Shown here: positions 46,824 to 56,370 of the stretch, one piece after another | How positions within the stretch are numbered: position 1 is the first letter of the stretch | How the letters are laid out: each line of letters begins with the position of its first letter | Source: CBFHMJ01 sp965656875 | GTDB lineage: Bacteria > Pseudomonadota > Gammaproteobacteria > Enterobacterales > Alteromonadaceae | Assembly: GCA_965656875.1 (NCBI GenBank) | Contig: CBFHMJ010000027.1 | Location: 265,066-329,065 of the forward strand | Reading direction: 5' to 3' | DNA length: 64,000 nt | Notes under the pieces: generated by a model | The model's input: only the letters and a program-made list of their open reading frames with translations | What the model was told of the DNA's origin: nothing | The model's database searches: none | Made by a program: the position numbers and the translations under genes

Positions 46824-46852
46824 TATTTATCTATGTGCCGTGTTAACAGCAA
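46824..46852 (-). promoter_or_regulatory. Candidate sigma-70 promoter of the DUF1302 operon
   Basis: On the minus strand TTGCTG (46852-46847) and TAAATA (46829-46824) are separated by exactly 17 bases, upstream of a leader with a GGGGGAGA ribosome-binding site. It matches the consensus moderately; it was found by eye and not scored. Confidence 0.4.
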
Positions 46853-47060
46853 AATTGCGATTAATAATTACATCATTTATTTGCTTAAGCAAGCAATTAA
46901 CAGCCTTTAGATACTAAGCTTATATCGTTAATTTACAAACACTTTTTTAGATTCATGCACCTTCTCATTTGAATAAGTTTGAACACCAGTAAGTCACAAA
47001 TGTGAATAATGAATCTAAACAGTTGAAAAGGTTAGTTATATAAATGTCACATTAATGACC

Positions 47061-47082
47061 TCAAACTGTAATTACAGTTTGA
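47061..47082. repeat. 22-base perfect palindrome
   Basis: TCAAACTGTA followed by its complement ATTACAGTTTGA, fully symmetric. It starts 11 bases past the DUF2835 stop. No T run follows on either strand, so it could be an mRNA 3' hairpin or a dimeric repressor site ~210 bases upstream of the DUF1302 promoter. Confidence 0.6.
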
Positions 47083-47092
47083 AGTATTTACT

Positions 47093-47314
47093 CTAATTGA
47101 GTCTTTCCAGACTTAAAAATTTATTATTATCATCCAGTGTTAATCGAAACCGACCTCGTATACCAATCGTTGTAACGTAAGGTCTGAAGCGGTTAACCGG
47201 TATCTGAATACGTTTACCGCCGTCCTCTCTTACTACCAAAAAATCAATCGCCCCTTGATACCAGGACAAACATTCCTGATGAGACAGGTTCATGGAGAAT
47301 GTGTAAATAATCAT
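47093..47314 (-). CDS. DUF2835 family protein
   Basis: Small cytosolic protein of 73 residues: YTFSMNLSHQECLSWYQG, VVREDGGKRIQIPVNRFRPYV, GIRGRFRLTLDDNNKFLSLE. These match DUF2835, a short PilZ-sized beta domain conserved in Gammaproteobacteria next to pepN. Here it lies 91 bases downstream of the pepN stop, on the same strand, separated by a terminator. Function unknown. Start ATG at 47314; a shorter start at Met8 is possible. Confidence 0.85.
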   Translation of the reverse strand: MIIYTFSMNLSHQECLSWYQGAIDFLVVREDGGKRIQIPVNRFRPYVTTIGIRGRFRLTLDDNNKFLSLERLN

Positions 47315-47359
47315 TTGATAACTGTAAAGAAAAGTGAAAAATAATTATCGTTTAAATAC

Positions 47360-47383
47360 AAAAGGCGAGCTTTACGCTCGCCT
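47360..47383 (-). terminator. pepN terminator
   Basis: AGGCGAGC / GCTCGCCT around loop TTTAC, with UUUUG at the minus-strand end, 23 bases after the pepN stop. Confidence 0.85.
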
Positions 47384-47405
47384 CATAGATCTACGGATCA
47401 GTTAT

Positions 47406-50021
47406 TTACCCTAAACTCAGCGTTACTTTCTCAAAAAGATCTTTTGAAAGATTTGGCAAGTCAGCCAGTTTTTGCAGTTTATCTCTCATCATTTCACCAC
47501 GTTCAGCATCAAACTTTTTCCATCCCATTAGTGGCGTAATTAAGCGAGATGCTACTTGAGGGTTAATATCGTTCAATGACTGGAGAATACCACTTAGCAA
47601 TTCATAGCCTTTTCCGCTGCCATCATGAAATACCGCATGATTTCGCTGTGAAAACACACCGATAAGTGAACTAACACGGTTCGGATTATTCAATTCAAAC
47701 TGAGGGTGAGTTAACAGATTTTGTAATCGCTCCAGTGCATCTTCACCTTTATAGTTGGCATGTAATGAGAACCATTTATCCATCACCAGGCGATTTTCCT
47801 TCCATTTAGTCTCGAAATCTACCATCAGCTCATCAAATAGTGCCGAATCACTCAGATTTCCTGCGCACCCTATCGCCGCGAGCGTATCAGTCATGTTGTC
47901 AGCATTGTAATATTGATCTTTTATTACAGCTTTTGATTCATCATTGAAAGACATAAGGTGCAAAGCAATATTTTTGAGGTCACGACGACCAATAGCAGTC
48001 GCATTTAATTCATATTTATCACCTGCAAAAGACTGATAAATTTCATTGAATTTGGCATACAACACCTGAGTCAGCGACTGTTTAATATGTTTCATTGCCC
48101 CAACAAGCGCATCAACAGGTACAACATCCCAGCCAGTGGACAAGCTATCAAAGCCAGGTAACTGGAATAGCTCAGCAATTAAACTCAGATCCGCGTTTTC
48201 GTCAGATAGTAATGATTCATACATTGCGATCACACTGTCAGGTAGTGGCGCATGTTTTCCTGAATCAACAATATCTTTAATCAAAACAGTATAAAGAGAC
48301 TGAATTGCATCCCAACGAGAGAAATCGTCTGAAGAGTATTTCACCGTATGAATCAACGCTTCAATACTCTGTTCTCTTGAAATTCTGATAGGCGCAGAAA
48401 AGTTTTTACCTACGACCAGAACGGGTCTTTCGGATAATCCATTAAATGCGAAAGTTTCACTGTCCCGGCGAATGTTAAGTACATCACCATTCATGGCCGG
48501 GTGACTGACAGTCATTACATCACCATTGACATTCAACAACTCAATACGCAATGGAATATGTAATGTCTGCTTTTCATTCTGATCAGCAGTCGGAGCGTTA
48601 AATTGTTTAACAGTTAGATTGAATGTCTTTGAAGTTTGATCCCACTCTTCTGTTAGAGACAACTCCGGCGTACCAGACTGAGAATACCAACGTCTGAATT
48701 GCTTCAGATCTACATTACTGGCATCTTCCATCGCAGCAACAAAATCATCACAAGTGACAGCTTGTCCGTCATGGCGTTTGAAATACAAATCCATGCCCTT
48801 TCTGAAGCCTTCCTTACCCAGTAAGGTGTGCATCATACGAATAACTTCCGCACCCTTGTCATATACAGTAACCGTATAGAAATTATTCATTTCTATCACT
48901 TTTTCAGGACGAATAGGATGCGCCATTGGTCCTGCATCTTCCGCAAACTGGCGTTCCCGAACAACTCTGACTTCGCCGATACGATTGACGCCCGGACTAC
49001 CCATCGCAGCACTAAATTGCTGATCACGGAAAACAGTCAAACCTTCTTTCAAGCTCAGCTGAAACCAGTCTCTGCACGTTACGCGATTGCCTGTCCAGTT
49101 GTGGAAATATTCATGACCGATAATTGATTCAATATTGAAAAAATCCTGATCGGTTGCAGTCTGTGCATCAGCCAACACATATTTACTATTAAAAACATTG
49201 AGTCCCTTGTTTTCCATTGCCCCCATATTGAAGAAATCGACAGCAACGATCATGTAAATATCCAGGTCGTATTCAAGACCGTAGGTATCTTCATCCCACT
49301 TCATCGAATGCTTTAAAGATTCCATCGCATAGCTGGCTTTCGACAAATTTCCTTTATCGACGTAAAGCTCTAATGCAACTTCTCTTCCTGATTGCGTCGT
49401 ATACGCATCAGTCAAGCAATCAAATTCACCTGCAACCAGAGCAAACAAATACGAAGGTTTCGGGAAAGGATCTTCCCACTTTACAAAGTGTCTGTTATCG
49501 GATAACTCACCCTGCTCTATCTTGTTACCGTTTGACAATAAGCTTGGGTACAGATTTTTGTCAGCAGTAATCCGTGTAGTAAATTTCGCCAGATTATCCG
49601 GACGGTCAAGATACCAGGTAATACGGCGAAAACCTTCAGCTTCACATTGTGTACAAAATGCATCACCGGATTTATACAGTCCTTCCAGCGCAGTATTCGC
49701 CTTCGGGTTTATTTCATTGACGATTCGAAGCGTAAATTCACTCAAATCAGTTACCAGAGTTAATGTCTCTTCATCAATAGTAATCAAATCATCGTTGACC
49801 TGCTGATCATTGATAGACAAAGAAATGAACGTCAGTCCTAATCCGTCTAACACTAATGGTTCCTGATGAGCACCATTTCGCGTTACTGTCATCACACTCT
49901 CTACACGTGTTTTTTCATCTTGCAAATCAAATGACAGATCAATATGGGAAATAGAAAAAGCGGGAGACTTATAATCTTTTAAGTACTTCGCGACAGGCTG
50001 CTGTGTATCAGTTTTCATCAT
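47406..50021 (-). CDS. pepN: Aminopeptidase N (M1 family)
   Basis: Cytosolic zinc aminopeptidase that removes N-terminal residues from peptides late in protein turnover. 871 residues (E. coli PepN 870). The exopeptidase motif GAMENKG and the zinc site HEYFHNWTGNRV with the third ligand in LKEGLTVFRDQQFS are intact near residues 260-320. The N-terminal beta domain, catalytic domain and long helical C-terminal domain follow the usual order. AAGGTG precedes the tandem ATGs; either may be used. Adjacent DUF2835 downstream is the usual neighbour. Confidence 0.97.
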   Translation of the reverse strand: MMKTDTQQPVAKYLKDYKSPAFSISHIDLSFDLQDEKTRVESVMTVTRNGAHQEPLVLDGLGLTFISLSINDQQVNDDLITIDEETLTLVTDLSEFTLRIVNEINPKANTALEGLYKSGDAFCTQCEAEGFRRITWYLDRPDNLAKFTTRITADKNLYPSLLSNGNKIEQGELSDNRHFVKWEDPFPKPSYLFALVAGEFDCLTDAYTTQSGREVALELYVDKGNLSKASYAMESLKHSMKWDEDTYGLEYDLDIYMIVAVDFFNMGAMENKGLNVFNSKYVLADAQTATDQDFFNIESIIGHEYFHNWTGNRVTCRDWFQLSLKEGLTVFRDQQFSAAMGSPGVNRIGEVRVVRERQFAEDAGPMAHPIRPEKVIEMNNFYTVTVYDKGAEVIRMMHTLLGKEGFRKGMDLYFKRHDGQAVTCDDFVAAMEDASNVDLKQFRRWYSQSGTPELSLTEEWDQTSKTFNLTVKQFNAPTADQNEKQTLHIPLRIELLNVNGDVMTVSHPAMNGDVLNIRRDSETFAFNGLSERPVLVVGKNFSAPIRISREQSIEALIHTVKYSSDDFSRWDAIQSLYTVLIKDIVDSGKHAPLPDSVIAMYESLLSDENADLSLIAELFQLPGFDSLSTGWDVVPVDALVGAMKHIKQSLTQVLYAKFNEIYQSFAGDKYELNATAIGRRDLKNIALHLMSFNDESKAVIKDQYYNADNMTDTLAAIGCAGNLSDSALFDELMVDFETKWKENRLVMDKWFSLHANYKGEDALERLQNLLTHPQFELNNPNRVSSLIGVFSQRNHAVFHDGSGKGYELLSGILQSLNDINPQVASRLITPLMGWKKFDAERGEMMRDKLQKLADLPNLSKDLFEKVTLSLG

Positions 50022-50071
50022 TCACACCTTTTTTGCGTAAGTTTGATCAATTGGGAATACTATCCCTGAAT

Positions 50072-50103
50072 AAAAAATAAAGCCGCTACATGCGGCTTTT
50101 ATT
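50072..50103 (-). terminator. nhaC terminator
   Basis: AATAAAGCCGC pairs with GCGGCTTTTATT across a five-base loop; U-rich on the minus strand. Located 30 bases past the nhaC stop and before pepN. Confidence 0.85.
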
Positions 50104-50132
50104 AACTTAAAACTATCTATAACAAAACATTA

Positions 50133-51602
50133 TCAGGCAGTTTGTGCTTGCTGTTCTGCTGGCTTAGCCTGAAGAATTCGAACGCCCATAAATGCAAACG
50201 CGATTGCAATAACAGGATTTATCAGATTAAAGAAGCAATACATGAAATAGTCACCTGTTGGGACAGCCAGAACACCAGCCATAAACGCACCACAGGTATT
50301 CCATGGAATCAGCGGACTGGTTATCGTACCGCCATCTTCAAGCGTTCTTGAAAGATTAACACCATCTAATCCTCTACGTTCAAACTCTTCTTTAAACATA
50401 CGGCCCGGCATCACAATAGACATATACTGATCCGCAGCCATTAAATTAACACCTATACAGGTACATATTGTACTGGCAATCAACGCGCCGGTTGATTTCG
50501 CTAACTTCAAAATTGCCATGACAAACACATTCAATAACTGTGTTTTTTCCATTACCGCGCCAAACATCAATGCCGACATAATAAGCCAGGTGGTATTCAG
50601 CATGCTGGACATTCCACCACCACTAAGCAAATCATCCATCTTTTCGTTGCCAGTAACAACGGTTACGCCGTCAAAGAACGCCGTCCAGATAACTTTAATA
50701 TAGTCAACGCTACTGGCAGCAGATGAGCCCGCCAGTTTTGCAATTAATTCGCCCTGAAACAGAACGGCCCACAAACCACCAATCAACGCTCCGATCAAAA
50801 TAGCCGGAAATGCCGGTACTTTTCTGATTGCCATCGTTAACAGAATAACCAGAGGAATAAGATTAAGAATACTGATATCAAAATTAGCCGTTAGTAACGT
50901 GCTTAACTCTTCTACCGTTCTGTCATCAGCTACCGATGATCCAGATAAACCGATGAATGTGAATATAACTAAAGCGATGGTAAAACTAGGAATGGTCGTC
51001 CAAAGCATATTTCTGATATGCGTAAACAAGTCGGTTCCTGCGACTGAAGGTGCCAGGTTTGTCGTTTCTGACAGAGGAGAAAGTTTATCACCGAAATATG
51101 CACCTGAAATGACAGCACCAGCAGTAACTGGTGCAGATAAATCCAACCCTGCGGCAATTCCCATTAAGGCAACACCAATAGTCGCCGCAGTAGTCCAGGA
51201 GCTACCAATACTCATTGCAACGACTGCACACATTAAACAACTCGCAGCATAGAACCAGTCAGGGCTTAAAATCTTTAATCCATAGTAAATTAGCGTGGGA
51301 ACCGTACCCGATAATAGCCAAGTACCAATTAAAGACCCTACAGCCAGAAGAATAAAAATTGCTCCCATTGAAAGGGATATGCCATTAACCATCGCTTTTT
51401 CAAGTTCTTTCCAGCGATAGCCATTCTTAATGCCTATAATACAAACAATGCCTGCTGCAAGGATTAACGAAATCTGATTTGGTCCATAAGAAGAATTATC
51501 TTCAAACAACCACACCCCGGCAGCAAGAAGCCCAATCAGGATGACAACAGGAATAATCGCATCCAACAATGATGGGCTGCGAACATTAGAAGAAACCGTC
51601 AT
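50133..51602 (-). CDS. nhaC: NhaC family Na+/H+ antiporter
   Basis: Inner-membrane protein of 489 residues with about 12 hydrophobic segments. Family features include SLSMGAIFILLAVGSLIGTW, SIGSSWTTAATIGVALMGIA, GAYFGDKLSPLSETTNLAP and the C-terminal PLIPWNTCGAFMAGVL. NhaC proteins exchange sodium, or malate/lactate in some branches, for protons. This fits a sodium-using marine cell. It follows the NSS transporter gene by 52 bases on the same strand, so they are probably co-transcribed. Confidence 0.93.
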   Translation of the reverse strand: MTVSSNVRSPSLLDAIIPVVILIGLLAAGVWLFEDNSSYGPNQISLILAAGIVCIIGIKNGYRWKELEKAMVNGISLSMGAIFILLAVGSLIGTWLLSGTVPTLIYYGLKILSPDWFYAASCLMCAVVAMSIGSSWTTAATIGVALMGIAAGLDLSAPVTAGAVISGAYFGDKLSPLSETTNLAPSVAGTDLFTHIRNMLWTTIPSFTIALVIFTFIGLSGSSVADDRTVEELSTLLTANFDISILNLIPLVILLTMAIRKVPAFPAILIGALIGGLWAVLFQGELIAKLAGSSAASSVDYIKVIWTAFFDGVTVVTGNEKMDDLLSGGGMSSMLNTTWLIMSALMFGAVMEKTQLLNVFVMAILKLAKSTGALIASTICTCIGVNLMAADQYMSIVMPGRMFKEEFERRGLDGVNLSRTLEDGGTITSPLIPWNTCGAFMAGVLAVPTGDYFMYCFFNLINPVIAIAFAFMGVRILQAKPAEQQAQTA

Positions 51603-51654
51603 AAAAACACCGTATTTAAAACTGAACGATTAAATTAATCGTTACATACAAAAT

Positions 51655-53040
51655 TTACAAATTAATCACACCGATCAGGCGTAAAAAGACAATTAAAATT
51701 GCAACAGGTGCAATCCAACGTAACGTTAACCGCCATAATTTAAAAACTGTTTCTGAACTATTAAGCGTTGACTTAGCGCCTTTCTCCGTAAAAATCCAAC
51801 CAGTGAATACTGCAGTTACTAAACCACCTAATGGCAACAAAACATCAGACGTCATGTGATCGATGATATCGAACAAACTGGTCATTTCTTTACCAAGCAA
51901 TGGAAAATCAACTTTAGTCCATTCAGCACCAGAAAAAGAGAAGATTGAAAGCATACTTAACGCCCACAACAAGCCAGCGGATGCCATTGATGCTTGCCAA
52001 CGTGTAAAGCCTGTTTTTTCAACTAACCAGGCGACTGACGATTCAATCATTGAGATTGCAGATGTGAAAGCTGCAAACGCTAACATAATAAAGAATAAAG
52101 TGCCGAAGAACGTGCCACCCCACATTTGACCAAATGCGATAGGGAGCGTCATGAAGATAAGTCCCGGTCCTTCTCCTGGTTCCAGCCCAAAGCCAAATAC
52201 AATCGGGTAAATAGCCATGCCTGCTAATAATGCAACGACAGTATCAGCTATCGCTATCCAAACCGTTGTTTTTGTAATAGATACGTTATCAGGTAGGTAA
52301 GCGCCGTACATCATAACAACACCAGATGCCAGACCTAACGTAAAGAACGAATGCCCCAGAGCGATGAGTACGCCCCCCATGGTAAGACTGGAAAAATCCG
52401 GGTTAAACATAAAGGAGAATGCAGCGCTGAAATCCCCCAGATTAGCTGCGTAAACAGCCATGACAATTAAGAGTAGAAGCAAACCAGGCGTTAAATAACG
52501 AGCTACTTTTTCGAGGCCATGCTGAACCCCTCTCGCAACAATCGTTGCGGTAACGGTAAGAATAAGTCCAGTCCAGAGAATCAATTTCAACGGATCTGCC
52601 AGTAGTGATGTAAATACGCCCTGCACTTTTTCTGGTGATGCATCAACAAACTGACCACTACCAGCTTCAAAGATGTATGCCGCAGTCCATCCCGCAATAA
52701 CACAATAAAATGAAAGAACAAGATAACCCGCGATAACGCCCAGCCACCCTGTTAACGACCACGCAGAGTGATGGCCTTCATCTTCCGCTATCGTTTTTAC
52801 AGCATTACCAGGGCTTTTTCTGCCACGACGACCAAGGGATACTTCGGCCATCATAATTGGGATACCAATAAACAGAATACAAAGCAGATAAACCAGTACA
52901 AACGCTCCGCCGCCATTCTCGCCAACAATATAGGGAAACTTCCATATATTGCCCAATCCAACTGCGGCACCTACAGACGCTAGCATGTAGGTGAAACGAT
53001 TACTCCATAAGCCATGCACCGGCTTAGTTCCTTCCGACAT
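51655..53040 (-). CDS. Neurotransmitter:sodium symporter (NSS/SNF) family transporter
   Basis: Sodium-dependent amino acid importer of the LeuT type, 461 residues and about 11-12 helices. The first helix carries FTYMLASVGAAVGLGNIWKFPY, with the unwound sodium- and substrate-binding GLGNIW motif; GENGGGAFVLVYL follows. Substrate is an amino acid or related amine; which one is not readable. Upstream of nhaC in the same direction (52-base gap), which would recycle the sodium that enters. Start ATG at 53040. Upstream 287 bases carry the terminator of prc. Confidence 0.93.
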   Translation of the reverse strand: MSEGTKPVHGLWSNRFTYMLASVGAAVGLGNIWKFPYIVGENGGGAFVLVYLLCILFIGIPIMMAEVSLGRRGRKSPGNAVKTIAEDEGHHSAWSLTGWLGVIAGYLVLSFYCVIAGWTAAYIFEAGSGQFVDASPEKVQGVFTSLLADPLKLILWTGLILTVTATIVARGVQHGLEKVARYLTPGLLLLLIVMAVYAANLGDFSAAFSFMFNPDFSSLTMGGVLIALGHSFFTLGLASGVVMMYGAYLPDNVSITKTTVWIAIADTVVALLAGMAIYPIVFGFGLEPGEGPGLIFMTLPIAFGQMWGGTFFGTLFFIMLAFAAFTSAISMIESSVAWLVEKTGFTRWQASMASAGLLWALSMLSIFSFSGAEWTKVDFPLLGKEMTSLFDIIDHMTSDVLLPLGGLVTAVFTGWIFTEKGAKSTLNSSETVFKLWRLTLRWIAPVAILIVFLRLIGVINL

Positions 53041-53280
53041 AATTGTGCCTTTTTGTTATTAGTTGCTGCGCAGCTTCAGGCTCAGGCTGTTTTAAACCTG
53101 TATCACCGGGAAAAAATACGAGCAGCTTTATTTAAGATCCTCAAATTGCCCAAGGAGACTAATTAATTTTTCCTGACTTATCAATCCGACCTCGGCTTAA
53201 ATGGCAGACGATTAATCGGATAAACCATCCTTTCGGTTAAATAACATACTAAAGTGTATTGAACTTGAACATCAGGCACA

Positions 53281-53305
53281 AAAAAACCGGCTTCGCCGGT
53301 TTTTT
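53281..53305 (-). terminator. prc terminator
   Basis: AAAAAACCGGC pairs with GCCGGTTTTTT around loop TTC, 22 bases past the prc stop, with T/A tracts on both sides. Confidence 0.92.
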
Positions 53306-53327
53306 CTTTCTACAATTTATTCTGCAT

Positions 53328-55355
53328 TTACTTCTTAACGAATCGACCCATACCGATCAAATCCTGAGTGATCAACGCAGCTTCTTCTAACAACGGATCA
53401 AGCTCTTCAAGCACTTCAGGTGCATCATCCATTGTCTTGATTGAATCTTTATTCATTCGAGCTAAACGTTCATTAGCGCGTGTCAGGCGACGTTTTTTAT
53501 TATCTTCCTGCTTCGCTTTACGATCTGCTTCTTTCAATGAAATAGACAGTTCGCTGTCTTGCTCTTTATATTCTTTAATGTCTTCAAGCAAATATTTAAA
53601 TTCAGGTTCTTTTTTGACTCGTTCGCTGTGTTTTTGACGAAGCATATCAATATCTGAACTCAAATCAGCTACGCTGGTGTACTTCACGTTACGAATGCTA
53701 TCCCACGGCAAGGCGTTATCTTCTTTACTCTCGCCCCACTCAGATGCATTTACCATGGATGGATAAACAATATCCGGAATAACACCTTTATGCTGAGTAC
53801 TTCCACCATCAATACGGTAGAACTTTGCAATCGTGTATTGCACATTGCCTAACGGCTTTTCATAAAAGTCGAATATTTTTCCTAAACCTTTATGTTGTTG
53901 AACCGTACCTTTACCAAAGGTCTGCTCACCGATAATAACAGCGCGTCCGTAATCTTGCATCGCTGCAGCAAAAATTTCAGATGCTGATGCGCTGTAACGA
54001 TTCACTAAAACCGTTAATGGGCCATCGTAATAGACTTCGCCATCGTTATCCGGATGCACAACGATGCGTCCATTCTGCTCTTTTACCTGAACGACCGGTC
54101 CGCGATCAATAAACAACCCACTGAGTAATCGAGCCTCTGTTAAAGCACCACCACCATTCATTCGCAGGTCGATGATAATTCCATCAACTTTCTCAGCTTT
54201 TAGCTTGTCAATTTCCTTTTTGACGTCCTCAGATAAGTTGTTGTAGAAACCAGGAATAGAGATAACCCCTATCTTGCTGGTTAAATCATTCAGAATTGGT
54301 TTGATTACTTCACTCTTTGCTGCTCGGTCTTCAAGACGAATTTTATCTCTGACAATATCAACAACTTGAGGAACATCATCACCTGAATCAATATCACCTA
54401 AAACCTGAAGACGGACAGTTGTGCCTTTAGGGCCTTTGATTAAATCAACAACATCATCCAATCGCCAACCGATGACATCGGTAAACTCTTCATCGTCCTG
54501 AGCAACACCAATAATTCTGTCTTTTGGCGATAACTTTTGAGTTTTGTCAGCCGGTCCACCAGCCACCAGGCTTTTAATAACGGTATAGTCTTCGTCCGTT
54601 TGAAGTACAGCACCAATGCCTTCAAGTGACAGATTCATTTCCATTTTGAAACGATCAGCACTTCGTGGCGAAAGATACGATGTATGCGCTTCAATACTTC
54701 TGGCAAACGCATTCATCACCGTCTGAAAGACATCCTCACTTTGCGTTTGACTCATACGCTTCATCGCATAGCGGTATCTCTTAGCCAGGACTTTCTTAAT
54801 TTCTTTCCAGTCCTTGCCAGTCATTTTCAGACTTAACGCATCATACTTAACTTTTTGACGCCAAAGTTCATCCAGTTCCTTCTCATCTTTGGCCCAGGTT
54901 GCATCTTCACGATCAAAGAAAAATTCATCAGTTACCGTAAAATCCATTTCTTTTTCAAGAAGCGAAATCGCGTATTCAAACCGCTGGAAACGTCTTTTAA
55001 GACTAAGATTGTAGATTTCGTAAGCAAAATCCAGTTTTCCCTTTCTCAGCGCGTCGTCAAATTCTTTTTCAAATTTAGCGAAGTTATCAACATCAGACTT
55101 CAGCAGCGACATCTTATTGTAATCCAGGTGTTCTAAATAACGATCAAACACCTGGTTTGCAAAGCGGTCATCTAAATCAAATGCTTTATAGTGAGAGCGG
55201 ATAAAAAGATTAGTAGTTCTTTGTGTAGCTGGAACATGTTGTTCTTCAGGCTGGAGTTTTGGCAGGTCTTTTAATGAAACAGCAGCCATCTCTGCTTGAG
55301 ATGCTGTAGTAAATGCCATCGCCATAGCGACAAATAAGCTGACCTTTTTACCCAT
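53328..55355 (-). CDS. prc: Tail-specific protease Prc (C-terminal processing peptidase)
   Basis: Periplasmic S41 serine protease of 675 residues (E. coli Prc 682) that degrades proteins with nonpolar C-termini and processes penicillin-binding protein 3. Signal peptide MGKKVSLFVAMAMAFTTASQ, N-terminal helical domain, PDZ domain (~res 235-330), protease domain, C-terminal DUF3340-like domain. The Ser/Lys dyad is the first Ser of SASE and the Lys of FGKG, 25 residues apart as in E. coli. It lies 22 bases downstream of proQ; the order msrC-x-proQ-prc resembles E. coli msrC-proQ-prc. Confidence 0.97.
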   Translation of the reverse strand: MGKKVSLFVAMAMAFTTASQAEMAAVSLKDLPKLQPEEQHVPATQRTTNLFIRSHYKAFDLDDRFANQVFDRYLEHLDYNKMSLLKSDVDNFAKFEKEFDDALRKGKLDFAYEIYNLSLKRRFQRFEYAISLLEKEMDFTVTDEFFFDREDATWAKDEKELDELWRQKVKYDALSLKMTGKDWKEIKKVLAKRYRYAMKRMSQTQSEDVFQTVMNAFARSIEAHTSYLSPRSADRFKMEMNLSLEGIGAVLQTDEDYTVIKSLVAGGPADKTQKLSPKDRIIGVAQDDEEFTDVIGWRLDDVVDLIKGPKGTTVRLQVLGDIDSGDDVPQVVDIVRDKIRLEDRAAKSEVIKPILNDLTSKIGVISIPGFYNNLSEDVKKEIDKLKAEKVDGIIIDLRMNGGGALTEARLLSGLFIDRGPVVQVKEQNGRIVVHPDNDGEVYYDGPLTVLVNRYSASASEIFAAAMQDYGRAVIIGEQTFGKGTVQQHKGLGKIFDFYEKPLGNVQYTIAKFYRIDGGSTQHKGVIPDIVYPSMVNASEWGESKEDNALPWDSIRNVKYTSVADLSSDIDMLRQKHSERVKKEPEFKYLLEDIKEYKEQDSELSISLKEADRKAKQEDNKKRRLTRANERLARMNKDSIKTMDDAPEVLEELDPLLEEAALITQDLIGMGRFVKK

Positions 55356-55377
55356 ATATCGATACCTCGCTGTTAAT

Positions 55378-56076
55378 TCAGGCTACGAACAAGTTTTCAC
55401 GAGCCGTTTTGATAATTACGCCCCCATTCAACTGAACGTGTATATCTTCTTTGCCCACATCAGTAATTACACCGGGTACAGGTGACTTCCCTAATTTAAC
55501 CTTGACATTTACACCAACAACAACATTTTCAGTTGAAAGTGGTGTCATATCGAATTTCCGGGCTGATGGGCGTTTCTTGATTACTTCAGGCTTGTGAGAT
55601 TTGCGATCTGTGTGCTTAACATTAGCCTGTTTTGCTTTACCATTGCCAGCTTCGGTTCTCGGTTTTTTGTAAGTTTTTTTATCACCATCACGTTTAGGTT
55701 TGAAATTCTTAGATGGCGTTTGTTTACTATTCTTTTTCTTTTCAGCAAACCTTGCTTTACTTTCTTCAAGCGTCTTCTTCGCGTGCTCGATGTGCTCTTG
55801 TTCCAGCTCATCACAATTATTGCCGTCTAAATCAACTCGAAATCCACCTTTCTGGATCGCAGCAAGGTACTTCCAGCTTGACGTATAGCGGCGTAACGCC
55901 TGTCTCAATTGAGTTCTGCTGATCTCAGAACTCTCGTCCATTCTCTCGGTAATATCCTTAAAAATACCAACTTTAAGTGGCTTAGCTTCTTTCCCTAACG
56001 TAAAACACTTAGGAAACGTTTCAGCCAAATAAGCGATTACATCATTTAAATCTTTTGTTTTTTCGTTAGTATCCAT
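55378..56076 (-). CDS. proQ: RNA chaperone ProQ
   Basis: Global RNA-binding protein that stabilises small RNAs and mRNA 3' ends. 232 residues, the E. coli size. N-terminal FinO-like domain (~1-120) with TFPKCFTLGKEAKPLKVGIF and LRRYTSSWKYLAAIQKG. A Lys-rich disordered linker (~125-180, many KKN/KPK repeats) leads to a C-terminal Tudor-like domain (VVVGVNVKVKLGKSPVPG..). In E. coli it affects ProP and thus osmotic response. Operon with msrC and the small unknown gene upstream and prc downstream. Confidence 0.96.
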   Translation of the reverse strand: MDTNEKTKDLNDVIAYLAETFPKCFTLGKEAKPLKVGIFKDITERMDESSEISRTQLRQALRRYTSSWKYLAAIQKGGFRVDLDGNNCDELEQEHIEHAKKTLEESKARFAEKKKNSKQTPSKNFKPKRDGDKKTYKKPRTEAGNGKAKQANVKHTDRKSHKPEVIKKRPSARKFDMTPLSTENVVVGVNVKVKLGKSPVPGVITDVGKEDIHVQLNGGVIIKTARENLFVA

Positions 56077-56086
56077 CAGATAACCT

Positions 56087-56365
56087 TTACTCTGAATCCT
56101 CTATAAATGAATTTGTATACACAGTAACCCAATCAACCAGCTCATCCATTTCCGCGTCTATTAGCGCAAGGTCGCCGCGGAGCTGCTCCCATATACCATT
56201 TAAACACTCCTCTATCCTTTGCGAACTCATATCATCGGGTATTAACACCCAGGCAACATGATAAAGGTCGTTTAATCGATCGGTAACTTCTTCTTCTTGC
56301 CCTTCCCAGTCACCAACATCATCGATGGTAAACAGAAAGTCTTTGATATCCACTATATCTTTCAT
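56087..56365 (-). CDS. Small acidic protein of unknown function between msrC and proQ
   Basis: 92 residues, no signal, no membrane segment, strongly acidic (about a quarter of residues Asp/Glu), probably helical: MKDIVDIKDFLFTIDDVGD.., WVLIPDDMSSQRIEECL. I do not recognise a family. Both flanking gaps are tiny (5 bases to msrC, 10 to proQ), so it is surely co-transcribed and translated with them; E. coli has no gene here. A role linked to ProQ or methionine oxidation is only guesswork from position. Start ATG at 56365 overlaps no other gene. Confidence 0.8.
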   Translation of the reverse strand: MKDIVDIKDFLFTIDDVGDWEGQEEEVTDRLNDLYHVAWVLIPDDMSSQRIEECLNGIWEQLRGDLALIDAEMDELVDWVTVYTNSFIEDSE

Positions 56366-56370
56366 GGCGA

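Larger units (their letters stand above)
46773..47092. other. Intergenic region between DUF2835 and the DUF1302 operon
   Basis: 320 AT-rich bases carrying a promoter candidate for the DUF1302 operon, a short CACAAATGTG element near 46996, and a 22-base palindrome at 47061-47082. Confidence 0.5.
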
